A stretch of DNA of 64,000 nucleotides from Gemmatimonadota bacterium (GTDB lineage: Bacteria > Gemmatimonadota > Gemmatimonadetes > Longimicrobiales > Gaopeijiaceae), in NCBI GenBank assembly GCA_028873815.1, contig JAPPNN010000050.1:1-64000 (forward strand), given 5' to 3'. This document shows positions 33,315 to 42,520 of this stretch, piece by piece. Within the stretch, counting starts at the first letter, position 1. Each line of letters opens with the position of its first letter. The position numbers and the translations under genes are program-made. The notes under the pieces were generated by a model. It was not told the origin of the DNA, made no database searches, and saw only the letters and a program-made list of their open reading frames with translations.

Positions 33315-34265
33315 TTAGTCCGCTGCCAACCCCGTCGCCAGGCGGAGCGCGCCCCGTTCGGGCAGGACGTCGCTGAGCCGCACGTCGCACCCCAGCTCGG
33401 CGGCCATCTCCACCACCGCTTCCCGGAGGGGGCTGTCCGCGCGTACAAGGCCGCCGACCAGCGCGACCGGCGTGGGGTCCGCCCACCCTGACGTCCTCTC
33501 CAGCACGGCTTCCAGATGCGCGCGGATCTCGCCCAGCGCTCGGTGGATCACACGCGCGGCGACCGGGTCCCCCTGCCGCGCCACACGCGCCACCTCCACC
33601 GACAGCGCGGCGATTTCTCCCTTGGTCGCGGCGGCCGCCCATGCGGGCAGTCCCTTGGGGTCATCCGCACCGGTCAGCGACAACAGCGCACCGGTGAGCC
33701 CGGTCTGCGGCTCGCGTCCGTCCGCGCTGCGCACGACCGCCCGCAACCCGTCCAGCCCGATCCGGTACCCGCTCCCCTCGTCCCCCAGCAGCGCCCCCCA
33801 CCCCCCCACCCTGACCACCTCACCCCGCGGGTCCACCGCGCGCACCGCCGACCCCGTACCCACCACCAGCAGCGCCCCGGGCCCGTCCCCGAACGCGTCC
33901 GCGTGCGCGGCCTCCACGTCGGACCCGACGGCTACCACGCCCGCCAGCCCCGCGTTCCCCAGCCCGGCCTCCACCGCCTGGCGCGCCGCTTCGTTCCCGG
34001 CACCCGCCAACCCCGCCCACAGCCCCCGCACGGGAAGATCCACGCCTGCATCGGCCGCGGCCGCGCGCACAACCGCCACAACCGCCCGCACGGCGCGCTC
34101 CGGATCCCGTGGGTCGATCAGCCCCGGCCCCCCATCGGCGGCACCCAGTTCGCGCCCCGCACCGTCCCCCACCAGCGCCCGCGAGCGGGTCCCTCCCCCG
34201 TCGACACCGACCTGGCAGGCGGACGACGAACGCACATCAGACCGCGCGCCTGGCTTCCCCGTCAC
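33315..34265 (-). CDS. BadF/BadG-type ATPase family sugar kinase (N-acetylglucosamine / N-acetylmuramate kinase-like)
   Basis: 316 aa from a GTG that overlaps the symporter stop (GTGA). The ASKHA phosphate-1 loop VGVDGGGTRSRALVGD opens the protein; VGTGSAVRAVD and GGWGALLGDEGSGYRIG are the phosphate-2 and sugar-binding loops typical of eukaryotic-type GlcNAc kinases and the clostridial MurK. The genomic context (NagZ, AmiE, NamZ-like genes) favours phosphorylation of GlcNAc and/or MurNAc released from peptidoglycan. Which sugar is used cannot be decided from sequence; no murQ etherase is present in the window. Confidence 0.85.
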   Translation of the reverse strand: MTGKPGARSDVRSSSACQVGVDGGGTRSRALVGDGAGRELGAADGGPGLIDPRDPERAVRAVVAVVRAAAADAGVDLPVRGLWAGLAGAGNEAARQAVEAGLGNAGLAGVVAVGSDVEAAHADAFGDGPGALLVVGTGSAVRAVDPRGEVVRVGGWGALLGDEGSGYRIGLDGLRAVVRSADGREPQTGLTGALLSLTGADDPKGLPAWAAAATKGEIAALSVEVARVARQGDPVAARVIHRALGEIRAHLEAVLERTSGWADPTPVALVGGLVRADSPLREAVVEMAAELGCDVRLSDVLPERGALRLATGLAAD

Positions 34266-35752
34266 GCACCCCTCCGGAACAGCGAACCCACCGCCATCGT
34301 CACCACGAGCCCGATGAAGACGAACCAGGGCCACGCCACCGCGTCCCGCGCCATCGCCCAGATCGCTACGACGGTGCCCACGCCCGCGATCATGCCGACG
34401 ATCGCGCCGGCCTGGCTCACCCGCCGCGTGAGCACGCCCAGCGCGAACGCGCCCAGCAGTCCGCCGTACGCCATCGAGGCCGCGGCCAGCGCCACCTCCA
34501 CCGCCGCCGACCCCTCGGAGAGCGGGATGAAAACGATGGCCCCCGCAATGAGGAGGCCGGCCCACACGAGCGTGAACACCTTGCCCGCGCGCATCATGGC
34601 GCGGTCATCCGTGGGGGCGTCGGTGCCGGGAGTGCGGCCAGCGCCCTCGCCGGCCGGGGCGTCAGCAGCACCCCTCCCCCGCCCCACCAGCGGCCCCCAG
34701 AAGTCGTACGCGCTCGCCGACGCCAGCGAGTTGATCGACGACGACAGCGACGACATCGCAGCCGCGAAAACCCCCGCGATCAGCAGCCCGCGCACGCCCA
34801 CCGGCATTTCCGCGATGATGAAGCGTGCGAAGATCTCGTCCGAGCGCGCGAAGTCGCGTCCTTCGAAGAACACCCACAGCCCGAGCCCGACCAGCAGGAA
34901 GAGCGCGAACTGTCCGATCACCGCGAAGCCGCTGCCGATCAGCGCGCGTCGGCTCTGCACCGCGTCCCGGCAGGTCAGCAGCCGCTGCACGATCAGCTGG
35001 TCGGTTCCGTGCGACGCCATCGACAGGAATCCCCCGCCGATCAGTCCCGCCCAGAAGGTGTAGGCCACCGCCGGCGACGCCGAAAAGTCGAAGACCTGCA
35101 GCTTCCCGGCCGACTCCGCGCTCGCCAGAATCGCCGGCCAGCCTCCGTCGACGGCGCCCTGCAGCAGCGCGAGCGCGATCAGCCCGCCCGCCACGTACAG
35201 CCCCATCTGCAGCGCGTCCACCCACACCACCGCCTTGATGCCCCCGAAGTAGGTGTATACCAGGGTCGCGGCCCCGATGACGAGGATCGACGCCGGATAC
35301 GACCAGCCGGTGATGATCGCCAGCGGGATCGCCGTCGCGAACAGCCGCACCGAGTCCGCCAGAAGCCGCGTGAGCATGAACACGCCCGACGCGAACCGCC
35401 GCGCACGGCCCCCGAAGCGCGTTTCCAACAGGGCGTAGGCCGTGGACAGTTCGCCGCGGTAGTAGGCCGGCAGGAGCACCCACGCAACAACGGTGCGGCC
35501 CGCGAGGTACCCCAGCGCCAGCTGCAGAAACGCCAGCGTCCCCAGGTAGGCGACGCCGGGGATGGAGAGGAATGTCAGGGTGCTGGTCTCCGTCGCGACC
35601 ACCGAGAGCATCACGGCCCACCAGGGAAGGTTGCGGCTGCCGAGGAAGTAGTCGGTCCCGCCGCGGTTGCCCCTTCCGAGCCAGGCCCCCCAGGCAGTGA
35701 TCCCGACCATGTACAGGACCAGGACCGCCAGGTCGGGGCCGCCGAAGCTCAT
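34262..35752 (-). CDS. Sodium:solute symporter (SSS family)
   Basis: 496 aa from the ATG at 35752; the upstream extension of the frame is Arg-rich and lies over the mini-ORF. About 13 hydrophobic helices. The first helices carry the SSS signature region DYFLGSRNLPWWAVMLSVVATETSTLTFLSIPG. A Gly/Ala/Pro-rich loop near residues 375-400 is unusual. Together with the neighbouring hydrolases and sugar kinase it probably imports a cell-wall sugar or muropeptide fragment with Na+. Coupled on both sides by overlapping start/stop codons. Confidence 0.88.
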   Translation of the reverse strand: MSFGGPDLAVLVLYMVGITAWGAWLGRGNRGGTDYFLGSRNLPWWAVMLSVVATETSTLTFLSIPGVAYLGTLAFLQLALGYLAGRTVVAWVLLPAYYRGELSTAYALLETRFGGRARRFASGVFMLTRLLADSVRLFATAIPLAIITGWSYPASILVIGAATLVYTYFGGIKAVVWVDALQMGLYVAGGLIALALLQGAVDGGWPAILASAESAGKLQVFDFSASPAVAYTFWAGLIGGGFLSMASHGTDQLIVQRLLTCRDAVQSRRALIGSGFAVIGQFALFLLVGLGLWVFFEGRDFARSDEIFARFIIAEMPVGVRGLLIAGVFAAAMSSLSSSINSLASASAYDFWGPLVGRGRGAADAPAGEGAGRTPGTDAPTDDRAMMRAGKVFTLVWAGLLIAGAIVFIPLSEGSAAVEVALAAASMAYGGLLGAFALGVLTRRVSQAGAIVGMIAGVGTVVAIWAMARDAVAWPWFVFIGLVVTMAVGSLFRRGA

Positions 35753-35823
35753 GGGTTGCGGGGGCACGCAGCGGAGGCGGGACCGGGACGGCCGGCCACG
35801 CGGTCGGGGGCGCCGAAGCTCAC
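35749..35823 (-). CDS. Coupling mini-ORF between the NagZ-AmiE and symporter genes
   Basis: 24 codons from a GTG that overlaps the upstream stop (GTGA) to a TGA overlapping the symporter start (ATGA). It arose by near-exact duplication of the junction: ATGAGCTTCGGCG...CCCCGACC and GTGAGCTTCGGCG...CCCCGACC are 71 bp apart, so the mini-peptide begins MSFGAPD like the symporter MSFGGPD and ends RNP like the upstream protein. It could pass ribosomes from one gene to the next. Whether the peptide itself matters is doubtful. Confidence 0.5.
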   Translation of the reverse strand: MSFGAPDRVAGRPGPASAACPRNP

Positions 35824-38800
35824 GGGTTGCGCAGCCCCGGCGGCGTGTCCAGGATCGCGCGGGCCACGCGGTCGTGCACACCGCGCCTGAGCGGCACGTG
35901 CCGGCTGTTCTCGCGCGTGGGGTTCACCCGGTTGGTGAGCAGAACGACCGCCAGCTCCTGCGTGGGGTCGATCCAGAGCGAGGTTCCCGTGTAGCCCGTG
36001 TGGCCGAAGGAGCGCGCCGAGAAGTAATCGCCTGCCGACGAGCGCGGCGAGGGCGTGTCCCACCCCAGCGCCCGCGTGGACGCTTCCGATTGCCGCCGCG
36101 TGAAACGGTCCACCGATCCCTGCGCGAAGATCGACACCGGCGTGAAGCGGGGGCGGTTGCACGGCAGCCCGGACACCTGATCGGCTGTGCACGGCGGAGC
36201 GACGCCCCGGTCCAGCATCATCTGGGCGAACACGGCCAGGTCGCGTGCCGAACTGAAGAGGCCGGCGTGGCCGGCGACGCCGCCGATCGCGTGGGCGTTC
36301 TCGTCATGCACGACCCCATGGACATGGTAGCCGCGGTAGGCCGCGTCGAACTCGGTGGTGGCGACGCGGTCCCAGCGCGACGGCGCCGGGGTGAAGTCCG
36401 TGTCGGCCATCCCGAGGGGGCGCCACACCTCGTCGCGCAGGAAGGCGTCCAGCGGCTGCCCCGAGACGGCCTCCACGATGAAGGACGCGGTCATGAGCCC
36501 GATGTCGGAATACACCATGGTGTCGCCGGGCGGGTGGTCGAGGGGGAGGGAGCCGATCGCGTCCTCGTAGGCGTCGCGGCCCTCCATCTCCAGGAAGAAG
36601 CGCCGGAACGGGGGCAGACCGGCCCGGTGCAGGAGCAGGTCCCGGATCGTGACGTCCGTCTTCGCGGGATCGCCGTCGTCCCACCAGGAGAGGTAATCGA
36701 CCACGAGGTCGTCGAGCGCGATGAGGCCGCGCTGGGTGAGGATCATGACGGCCGAGGTCGTGCCGACCACCTTGGTCAGCGACGCGAGGTCGAAGATCGA
36801 GGCCGGGGTGACCGGGGGAGCGTCCGGATCCCAGTCGAGGCGGCCGTACCCTCGCAGCCGCACGAGTTGTCCCCGCCGCAACACGGCCAAGGCCGCGCCG
36901 GAGGCCGCCGAGTCGGCGAGCGCGCCCAGGATGAAGTTGTCCAGCGCGGCGAGGGAGTCGGCGCTCATGCCGACCCGGGCGGGGTCCACCTCGCGCGGGG
37001 AGACCACGGCGCGGCCCGCGAGGCAGAACTCGTCCGCCAGGTCGGCCGGGTCGTTCGCGCCGTCCGGGGGCGGAGGCGCGAGGGCGGACGCCGGGTGGTG
37101 TGTGCAGGACGGTAGCGTGGGACCGGGTCGCCACCGGCCGGGACCGCCCGCCGGACTCTCCTGGTCGCCTTCTTCCGCCGCCTCGCCCCGGTCCGCCCCG
37201 GGGATGAAGCCCGCTTCCCTGAGCGGGTCGGGTCGCTCTTCGTCCTCCTCGGCCAGCTGTCCCGTTGCCGCACGTTCCAGCCCTTCGCCGATGGCGTGCA
37301 GCGGCGGAATCGAGATTGGCAGGCGGCCGGTGATCGGCGTCAGGCCCGCCACGGCCCGGGCGGCGGCACGCTGCGAGACCTCCCAGCCACCCCACGCGAC
37401 CAGGTAGGTCCCCGTCTCCGGGAACGCCGAGAGCAGGTAGGAGCTGCCGAAGGAGAGCACCGCGGCGCGCGGGCCGTCCATGCGGTCGAGGCGCTCGACG
37501 AATGCTCGGAAACCCGGCGGCACGCCGACCGAACCGACGCCCGAGCGCGGCGGGACGTAGGCCCCCACGATGACGGCATCGGCGACACGGGCGGCGTGAA
37601 GGAGAGAGTCGTAGGTGGCCCAGGGGGTGTCCGGGCCCACGCGGGCGGTGGCCACGCGGCGGGCATGGCTCCGCAGCGAGGCGTCGAAGGTCCTGCCGGC
37701 CAGGAGGGCGTCGGGGCGCGCGTAGGTAACGCTCAACACGTTGGCGCCCCAGGGGAGCGGGAGGACGCGGTCGCGGTCGCGCACGAGGGTGAGCGCGGCG
37801 GTCGCGGCGCGTTCGGCTACGGCCCGGTGCTCGGCGGTCCCGACGCGTTCGGCGACGGCCGTGGGGTCGACCCGGCGCCCGCGGTGCAGACCCAGGCGGG
37901 CCTTCGCTTCGAGGAGGCGCCGCACGGAGGTGTCGATCCTCGCGCGGCTCACGCGGCCGGACTCCACCGCCGCGGTGACGGCGTCGATGGTCACGCCGAT
38001 GCCGTCGGGCGCGAGGATCACGTCGGAGCCGGCCTCCAGGGACAGCACCGCGGCCTCGCCCGCGCCGTATCCGTCAGTGATGGCGCCCATGCGCAGCGCG
38101 TCGGTGAAGAGGATGCCGCCGAAGCCCATCTCGCCGCGAAGCACGTCGGTCATGAGCTCGGGTGACATTGTGGCGGGACGGTTGTCGCCCAGCACGCCCG
38201 GCACCGCCACGTGCGCGGTCATCACCGCGTCCACACCCTCGTCGACCGCCATCTGGAACGGGAAGAGTTCGACCCGGTCGAGGCGGTCCCGATCGGCGCC
38301 GATTACGGGCAGCTCGATGTGCGAGTCGGTGCGCGTGTCGCCGTGTCCGGGGAAGTGCTTGGCGGTGCTGAGCGCCCCGCCCGCCCGCGCGCCCCGGATG
38401 AACGACGCACCCAGGCGGCCCACGGCTTCCGGGTCCTCGCCGAACGACCGCACGTTGATGACGGGGTTGTCCGGGTTGCTGTTGACGTCGAGCACCGGCG
38501 CGAAGAGCCAGTGGACGCCCACGGCCCGCGCCTCGACGGCGGTGATGCGGCCGTACTCGAAGGCGAGGTCCTCGTCGCCCGCGGCCCCGAAGGCCATCGT
38601 CGGCGGGAAGCTGGTGCCCCCGCCCTGCGGCAGAAGCGACGGGAGCGCGTAGCTGTGGTGGATGCGCATCCCCGGGCCGCCATTCTCGAAGTCCGAGGTG
38701 ACCAGGAGCGGCACGCGGGCCCGTGACTGCAGGCGGTTGAGCTTGGCGACGTACGCGTCCGGCACCCCGATCGAGATCGAGACGCCGCCCAGCCCCCGTT

Positions 38801-39077
38801 CAACCCACCCGAGCAGGTCCTGGAACTCCGGGTCGCTCTCGGAGGCGTAGCCGCCGGGAATCCACGGGATGACGAGCTGGGCCACAGCCTGACGTAACGT
38901 CAGGGTCGCAAGGGTCTCTTCAACCCAGCGGCGGGCGTCGGCGTCGAGGTCGGCGGTGGTAACGGGTGGGGGGGCGACCAGGCGCGACGGCGTCGAGAGC
39001 CCGGCGGGCGGCGGACCCGACAGGGTGCAAGCGGCCAGCCCGAGCGCGGCTGCAGCGGCGAGCGTGGCCCGGGTCAA
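35820..39077 (-). CDS. Bifunctional lipoprotein: GH3 (NagZ-like) fused to serine beta-lactamase-like amidase (AmiE-like)
   Basis: 1085 aa from a TTG that overlaps the upstream stop (TTGA). Lipoprotein signal with lipobox LAAC. The GH3 domain (about residues 45-380) carries the NagZ signature KHFPGHGDTRTDSH with the catalytic His/Asp loop and a typical FAPVLDVN. A GH3 C-terminal-like domain follows (to about 600). After a Pro/Gly/Glu-rich linker the C-terminal ~390 residues are a class C beta-lactamase-like hydrolase with SLTK (SxxK), YSD and HTGYTG motifs. In Bacillus, separate NagZ and AmiE strip GlcNAc and peptide from wall fragments; here both are in one chain at the outer or inner membrane. 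Confidence 0.9.
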   Translation of the reverse strand: MTRATLAAAAALGLAACTLSGPPPAGLSTPSRLVAPPPVTTADLDADARRWVEETLATLTLRQAVAQLVIPWIPGGYASESDPEFQDLLGWVERGLGGVSISIGVPDAYVAKLNRLQSRARVPLLVTSDFENGGPGMRIHHSYALPSLLPQGGGTSFPPTMAFGAAGDEDLAFEYGRITAVEARAVGVHWLFAPVLDVNSNPDNPVINVRSFGEDPEAVGRLGASFIRGARAGGALSTAKHFPGHGDTRTDSHIELPVIGADRDRLDRVELFPFQMAVDEGVDAVMTAHVAVPGVLGDNRPATMSPELMTDVLRGEMGFGGILFTDALRMGAITDGYGAGEAAVLSLEAGSDVILAPDGIGVTIDAVTAAVESGRVSRARIDTSVRRLLEAKARLGLHRGRRVDPTAVAERVGTAEHRAVAERAATAALTLVRDRDRVLPLPWGANVLSVTYARPDALLAGRTFDASLRSHARRVATARVGPDTPWATYDSLLHAARVADAVIVGAYVPPRSGVGSVGVPPGFRAFVERLDRMDGPRAAVLSFGSSYLLSAFPETGTYLVAWGGWEVSQRAAARAVAGLTPITGRLPISIPPLHAIGEGLERAATGQLAEEDEERPDPLREAGFIPGADRGEAAEEGDQESPAGGPGRWRPGPTLPSCTHHPASALAPPPPDGANDPADLADEFCLAGRAVVSPREVDPARVGMSADSLAALDNFILGALADSAASGAALAVLRRGQLVRLRGYGRLDWDPDAPPVTPASIFDLASLTKVVGTTSAVMILTQRGLIALDDLVVDYLSWWDDGDPAKTDVTIRDLLLHRAGLPPFRRFFLEMEGRDAYEDAIGSLPLDHPPGDTMVYSDIGLMTASFIVEAVSGQPLDAFLRDEVWRPLGMADTDFTPAPSRWDRVATTEFDAAYRGYHVHGVVHDENAHAIGGVAGHAGLFSSARDLAVFAQMMLDRGVAPPCTADQVSGLPCNRPRFTPVSIFAQGSVDRFTRRQSEASTRALGWDTPSPRSSAGDYFSARSFGHTGYTGTSLWIDPTQELAVVLLTNRVNPTRENSRHVPLRRGVHDRVARAILDTPPGLRNP

Positions 39078-41071
39078 TTCCCGGACGCTTCTTTGCGGGG
39101 GATCTGCAGGCCGTGCCCGACATCGAAGCCGGCGATCCGGGTCGGCGCCCGTCCGGTGACCGCAATCCGACCCAGGATCGCGTCGGCCGCGGCGCGCTCG
39201 GCCACCGGTACGCCGGACCACGCGGTGAGATAGGTCCCGACCTCGGGGAATTCGGACAGGAGGTACGGGTTCCCGAAGGCGACCACGATCGAAGGCCGGG
39301 AGGAGCGGGCCAGCGCCTTGACGAAGTCCATGGTGGGCTCCGGCAGCGCTACCGAGCCGGACGCGGTCCTGACACCGACGTGCAGCGAGACGACCGTCAG
39401 CGCCGACCCGCGGGCCCGCGCGAGGATCGCCTGATAGTCGGCGGCGTCCGAATTCTGATCCACGTACGCGATTCCGAGCCGCTGGTACGTCTGCCCGAGG
39501 CGGGCGTTGAACGCGCGCCCCGCGCGAATGTTGTTGGTGCGCCGGTAGGTGACCGAGTACACGCGGGCGGTGCGCGTTCCAAGGAGCGGCAGGAGTTCGC
39601 GCTCGTCCTTCAGCACCGTGATCGACCGCTCCGCCACCGCCTGGGCCACGGCGGTGTGCGGCTCAACGCCCACGAACTCCGCCACGCGTCCGAGATCGAC
39701 CTGCCGCCACCGGTGAAGCCCCACGCGCGCCTTCGCGTTGAGAATCCGGAGTACCGACCGGTCGATCCGCGCCTCGCTGACCCTGCCGGAACGCACCGCC
39801 GCCATGAGCCCCGACCGCGCCGCGGCGAGGTCCGGGGGCATCAGGATCACGTCGGCGCCCGCCTCGATCGCGCGGACCGTGGCCTCGCCCCGACCGAAAG
39901 CGCGGTCGACGGCGGCCATGTCCATCGCGTCGGTGATTATCAGGCCGTCAAAGCCCATCTCGCCCCGGAGCAGGTCGGTCATGACGGCGGGGGCCAGCGT
40001 CGCCGGCACCCGGTCGCCGGTCAGCTCGGGAACCGTGATGTGCGCCGTCATGATCGCGCCGAGGTCGCTGCCGATGGCGCGGCGGAAGGGTCTCAGCTCC
40101 ACCGCGTCCATGCGCTCCCGGCCGACCCGGATGACGGGCAGCGCGATGTGGGAGTCCACGCCCGTGTCGCCATGGCCCGGAAAGTGCTTGGCCGTGGCGA
40201 TCGCGCCCTGGTCCTGGATCCCACGCACGAACGCGGCCCCGAGCGCCGCCACCCGCTCCGGGTCCTCACCGAACGACCGCACGTTGATGACGGGGTTCTC
40301 GGGATTGTTGTTGACGTCCAGGACCGGCGCGAAGGGGACGTGCACCCCGATCGCGAGCGCCTCGCGCGCCGTGACGCGCCCCATCTCGTAGGCGAAGCCG
40401 GGATCGCCGGTCGCGCCCACCGCCATCAGCGCCGGGAAGCGCGTGGCCCCGCCCAGCGGAATGATGGTCGGGACATGCACGATGCCGTCGAAGCGAAAGC
40501 CCGCCCCGGCCTCGAGGTCGGAGCCGATCAGGAGCGGCACGCTGGAAAGGGACTGGAGCCAGTTCAGCTTGGCCGCGACCTCGGTCGGCGAGCCCACCGA
40601 GACGATGATGCCGCCGACCTTGTGGTCCTCGATCATCGCCCGCGCCCGCGCCGCCGCGCGCGATCCCCTCGGCGCGAAGTCGCCGAAGATGAACGGCATC
40701 ATCATCTGGCCGACCTTCTCCTCGAGGGTCAGCGTCTCGAGGGTGCGCGCGGCCCAGTCGCGGCCATCGTACCATGCCTCGCGGCGCGCCTCCACGCCGG
40801 GCGGGGGCGCGAACCGCTCCGGAGGGGTGCGGTCCTCGACGGGCGCGGCGGCGGCAGGCGCGGCGGGCCTGGTGGGCGCGGCGGCCGCGGCGCCGGGCTG
40901 GGGCGCGCCGTCTCCCGTGCCGCCCGAAGACACGCTGCAGGACGCGAGGGCCAGGGTCGCAGCGACGAGCAGCAAGGGTACCGGCGGGAGAGCCGCGGCC
41001 GACGATCGCCGGTGCCGCGCCGCGAAGGGGGGTGGAGGCGGGGGTGGGGTGGAAAAGCGTCGTGAAATCAC
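39074..41071 (-). CDS. GH3 beta-N-acetylhexosaminidase lipoprotein (NagZ-like)
   Basis: 665 aa from the GTG at 41071 (GGAG seven bases upstream); much longer open frames upstream are antisense shadow. Lipobox LASC near residue 47, then a Pro/Ala-rich tether. GH3 catalytic domain with KHFPGHGDTGVDSH and FAPVLDVNNNPENPVINVRSFGEDP, followed by the C-terminal domain ending GLQIPRKEASGN. No amidase domain, unlike the downstream fusion. It is the first gene of the minus-strand salvage operon and is divergent from namZ across about 155 bp. Confidence 0.88.
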   Translation of the reverse strand: MISRRFSTPPPPPPPFAARHRRSSAAALPPVPLLLVAATLALASCSVSSGGTGDGAPQPGAAAAAPTRPAAPAAAAPVEDRTPPERFAPPPGVEARREAWYDGRDWAARTLETLTLEEKVGQMMMPFIFGDFAPRGSRAAARARAMIEDHKVGGIIVSVGSPTEVAAKLNWLQSLSSVPLLIGSDLEAGAGFRFDGIVHVPTIIPLGGATRFPALMAVGATGDPGFAYEMGRVTAREALAIGVHVPFAPVLDVNNNPENPVINVRSFGEDPERVAALGAAFVRGIQDQGAIATAKHFPGHGDTGVDSHIALPVIRVGRERMDAVELRPFRRAIGSDLGAIMTAHITVPELTGDRVPATLAPAVMTDLLRGEMGFDGLIITDAMDMAAVDRAFGRGEATVRAIEAGADVILMPPDLAAARSGLMAAVRSGRVSEARIDRSVLRILNAKARVGLHRWRQVDLGRVAEFVGVEPHTAVAQAVAERSITVLKDERELLPLLGTRTARVYSVTYRRTNNIRAGRAFNARLGQTYQRLGIAYVDQNSDAADYQAILARARGSALTVVSLHVGVRTASGSVALPEPTMDFVKALARSSRPSIVVAFGNPYLLSEFPEVGTYLTAWSGVPVAERAAADAILGRIAVTGRAPTRIAGFDVGHGLQIPRKEASGN

Positions 41072-41227
41072 GGGGTCGCTCCACGCTCCGTGGGGAACTG
41101 GCAGCCGAAAAAATGTAACGGCTTGCGGAATCCCTCGTGACGGTCCCGCGCCGATTCCGGGCGGCCCCGGCCCGGACGAGGGCTTCGCCGCTTGATGGCC
41201 CGTCCCCAGCGCGGTCATGTTGTATTC

Positions 41228-42493
41228 ATGACGACATCTTCGCGCTGGGCCATACTTGGAACCCGCGGACTCCTCGCCCTGTTCACGACAGCCCTGGCCG
41301 GCTCGGCCTCGTGCCAGGCGCCGGCAGAGGCCGATGACCCCGCGGCCGCCGTCCGCCCGGGCATCGAGGTGCTCCTGAGCGATTCGCTCGACCTGGTGAG
41401 GGGCAGGCGGGTCGGGCTGATCACCAACCACACGGGCCGCGACCGCAACGGCACGTCCAGCATCGATCTGCTGGCGCAGCATCCCGAGGTGGAGCTGGTG
41501 GCGCTCTACTCCCCCGAGCACGGCATCCGCGGCAGCGCCGAGGCGGGCGTGAGCGTGGCCGGCAGCGTCGACGCCCGCACCGGATTGCCCGTTCACTCGC
41601 TCTACGGGGAGACCCGGGCGCCGAACGACGAGACGCTGGAAGGGATCGAGGTACTGCTCTTCGACATCCAGGACGTGGGCACCCGCTACTACACGTACCT
41701 GTCGACCATGGCGCTGGCCATGGAGGCCGCGGGAGAGCGCGGCATTCCCTTCGTGGTTCTCGACCGCCCCAACCCGATCGGCGGGGACCCCGTGCAGGGC
41801 AACGTTCTCGACCCTGACTACTCCTCCTTCGTCGGCCTCTATCCGATCCCCATGCGGCACGGGCTCACGGCGGGCGAGTTCGCGCGCATGGCCGTCGGAG
41901 AATTCGGCGTGCGCGTCGAGCTGAGCGTGGCCGTCGCGGACGGATGGCGGCGCACGATGCCCTTTGCGGACACGGGCATCCCGTGGATCGCGCCGTCGCC
42001 CAACATGCCGTCGGTGGAGAGTGCGCTGCACTACCCCGGCACCTGCCTCTTCGAGGGGACGCCCATCTCGGTGGGACGCGGTACGGATCGGGCCTTCCAG
42101 CAGGTCGGCGCGCCGTGGCTGGACGGCGACGAGCTGGCTGCCCGGCTGCAAGCGCTCGCGGTGCCCGGCGTACGTTTTGTCGCGGTGAGCTTTGCCCCGG
42201 AGAACCCCGGCGACGGGAAGTTCGGAAGCACGGAGGTCCAGGGTGTGCGCCTCGAGGCCGACGGCCCCGCGTACGACCCGACCCTCGCCGCGCTGGCGCT
42301 CCTGGTGGAGATCAAGGCCATGTCGGGCGACCGCTGGAGCTGGCGCGTCGGCCACTTCGATCGCCTGGCCGGCACCGACGCGTTGCGGAACGCTTTGGAC
42401 GCCGGCGTGTCCTACAGGGAGTTGGCCGAGGGTTGGGGAGATGGATTGGAGGAGTACGTCGACCGCCGCACGGCGTATCTCCTGTACAACTAG
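41228..42493 (+). CDS. namZ: Exo-beta-N-acetylmuramidase NamZ-like (DUF1343 / GH171) lipoprotein
   Basis: 421 aa from the ATG at 41228. Signal peptide with ASCQ (possible lipobox). The DUF1343 body is clear: RRVGLITNHTGRDRNG near the N-terminus, ALYSPEHGIRG, LFDIQDVGTRYYTYLSTMA, LDRPNPIGG and SPNMPSVESALHYPGTCLFEGT. NamZ of Bacillus subtilis (YbbC) removes MurNAc from the non-reducing end of peptidoglycan chains, working with NagZ and AmiE encoded beside it. The same three activities are clustered here. Confidence 0.9.
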   Translation: MTTSSRWAILGTRGLLALFTTALAGSASCQAPAEADDPAAAVRPGIEVLLSDSLDLVRGRRVGLITNHTGRDRNGTSSIDLLAQHPEVELVALYSPEHGIRGSAEAGVSVAGSVDARTGLPVHSLYGETRAPNDETLEGIEVLLFDIQDVGTRYYTYLSTMALAMEAAGERGIPFVVLDRPNPIGGDPVQGNVLDPDYSSFVGLYPIPMRHGLTAGEFARMAVGEFGVRVELSVAVADGWRRTMPFADTGIPWIAPSPNMPSVESALHYPGTCLFEGTPISVGRGTDRAFQQVGAPWLDGDELAARLQALAVPGVRFVAVSFAPENPGDGKFGSTEVQGVRLEADGPAYDPTLAALALLVEIKAMSGDRWSWRVGHFDRLAGTDALRNALDAGVSYRELAEGWGDGLEEYVDRRTAYLLYN

Positions 42494-42520
42494 CGGAGAT
42501 ATGAAAACAGTTGCGCCTGC

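Noticed and set aside
33516-35890. Very long plus-strand frames (515 and 593 codons) opposite the kinase and symporter genes
   Set aside because: Arg/Pro/His-rich antisense shadows of high-GC genes with clear families on the minus strand.
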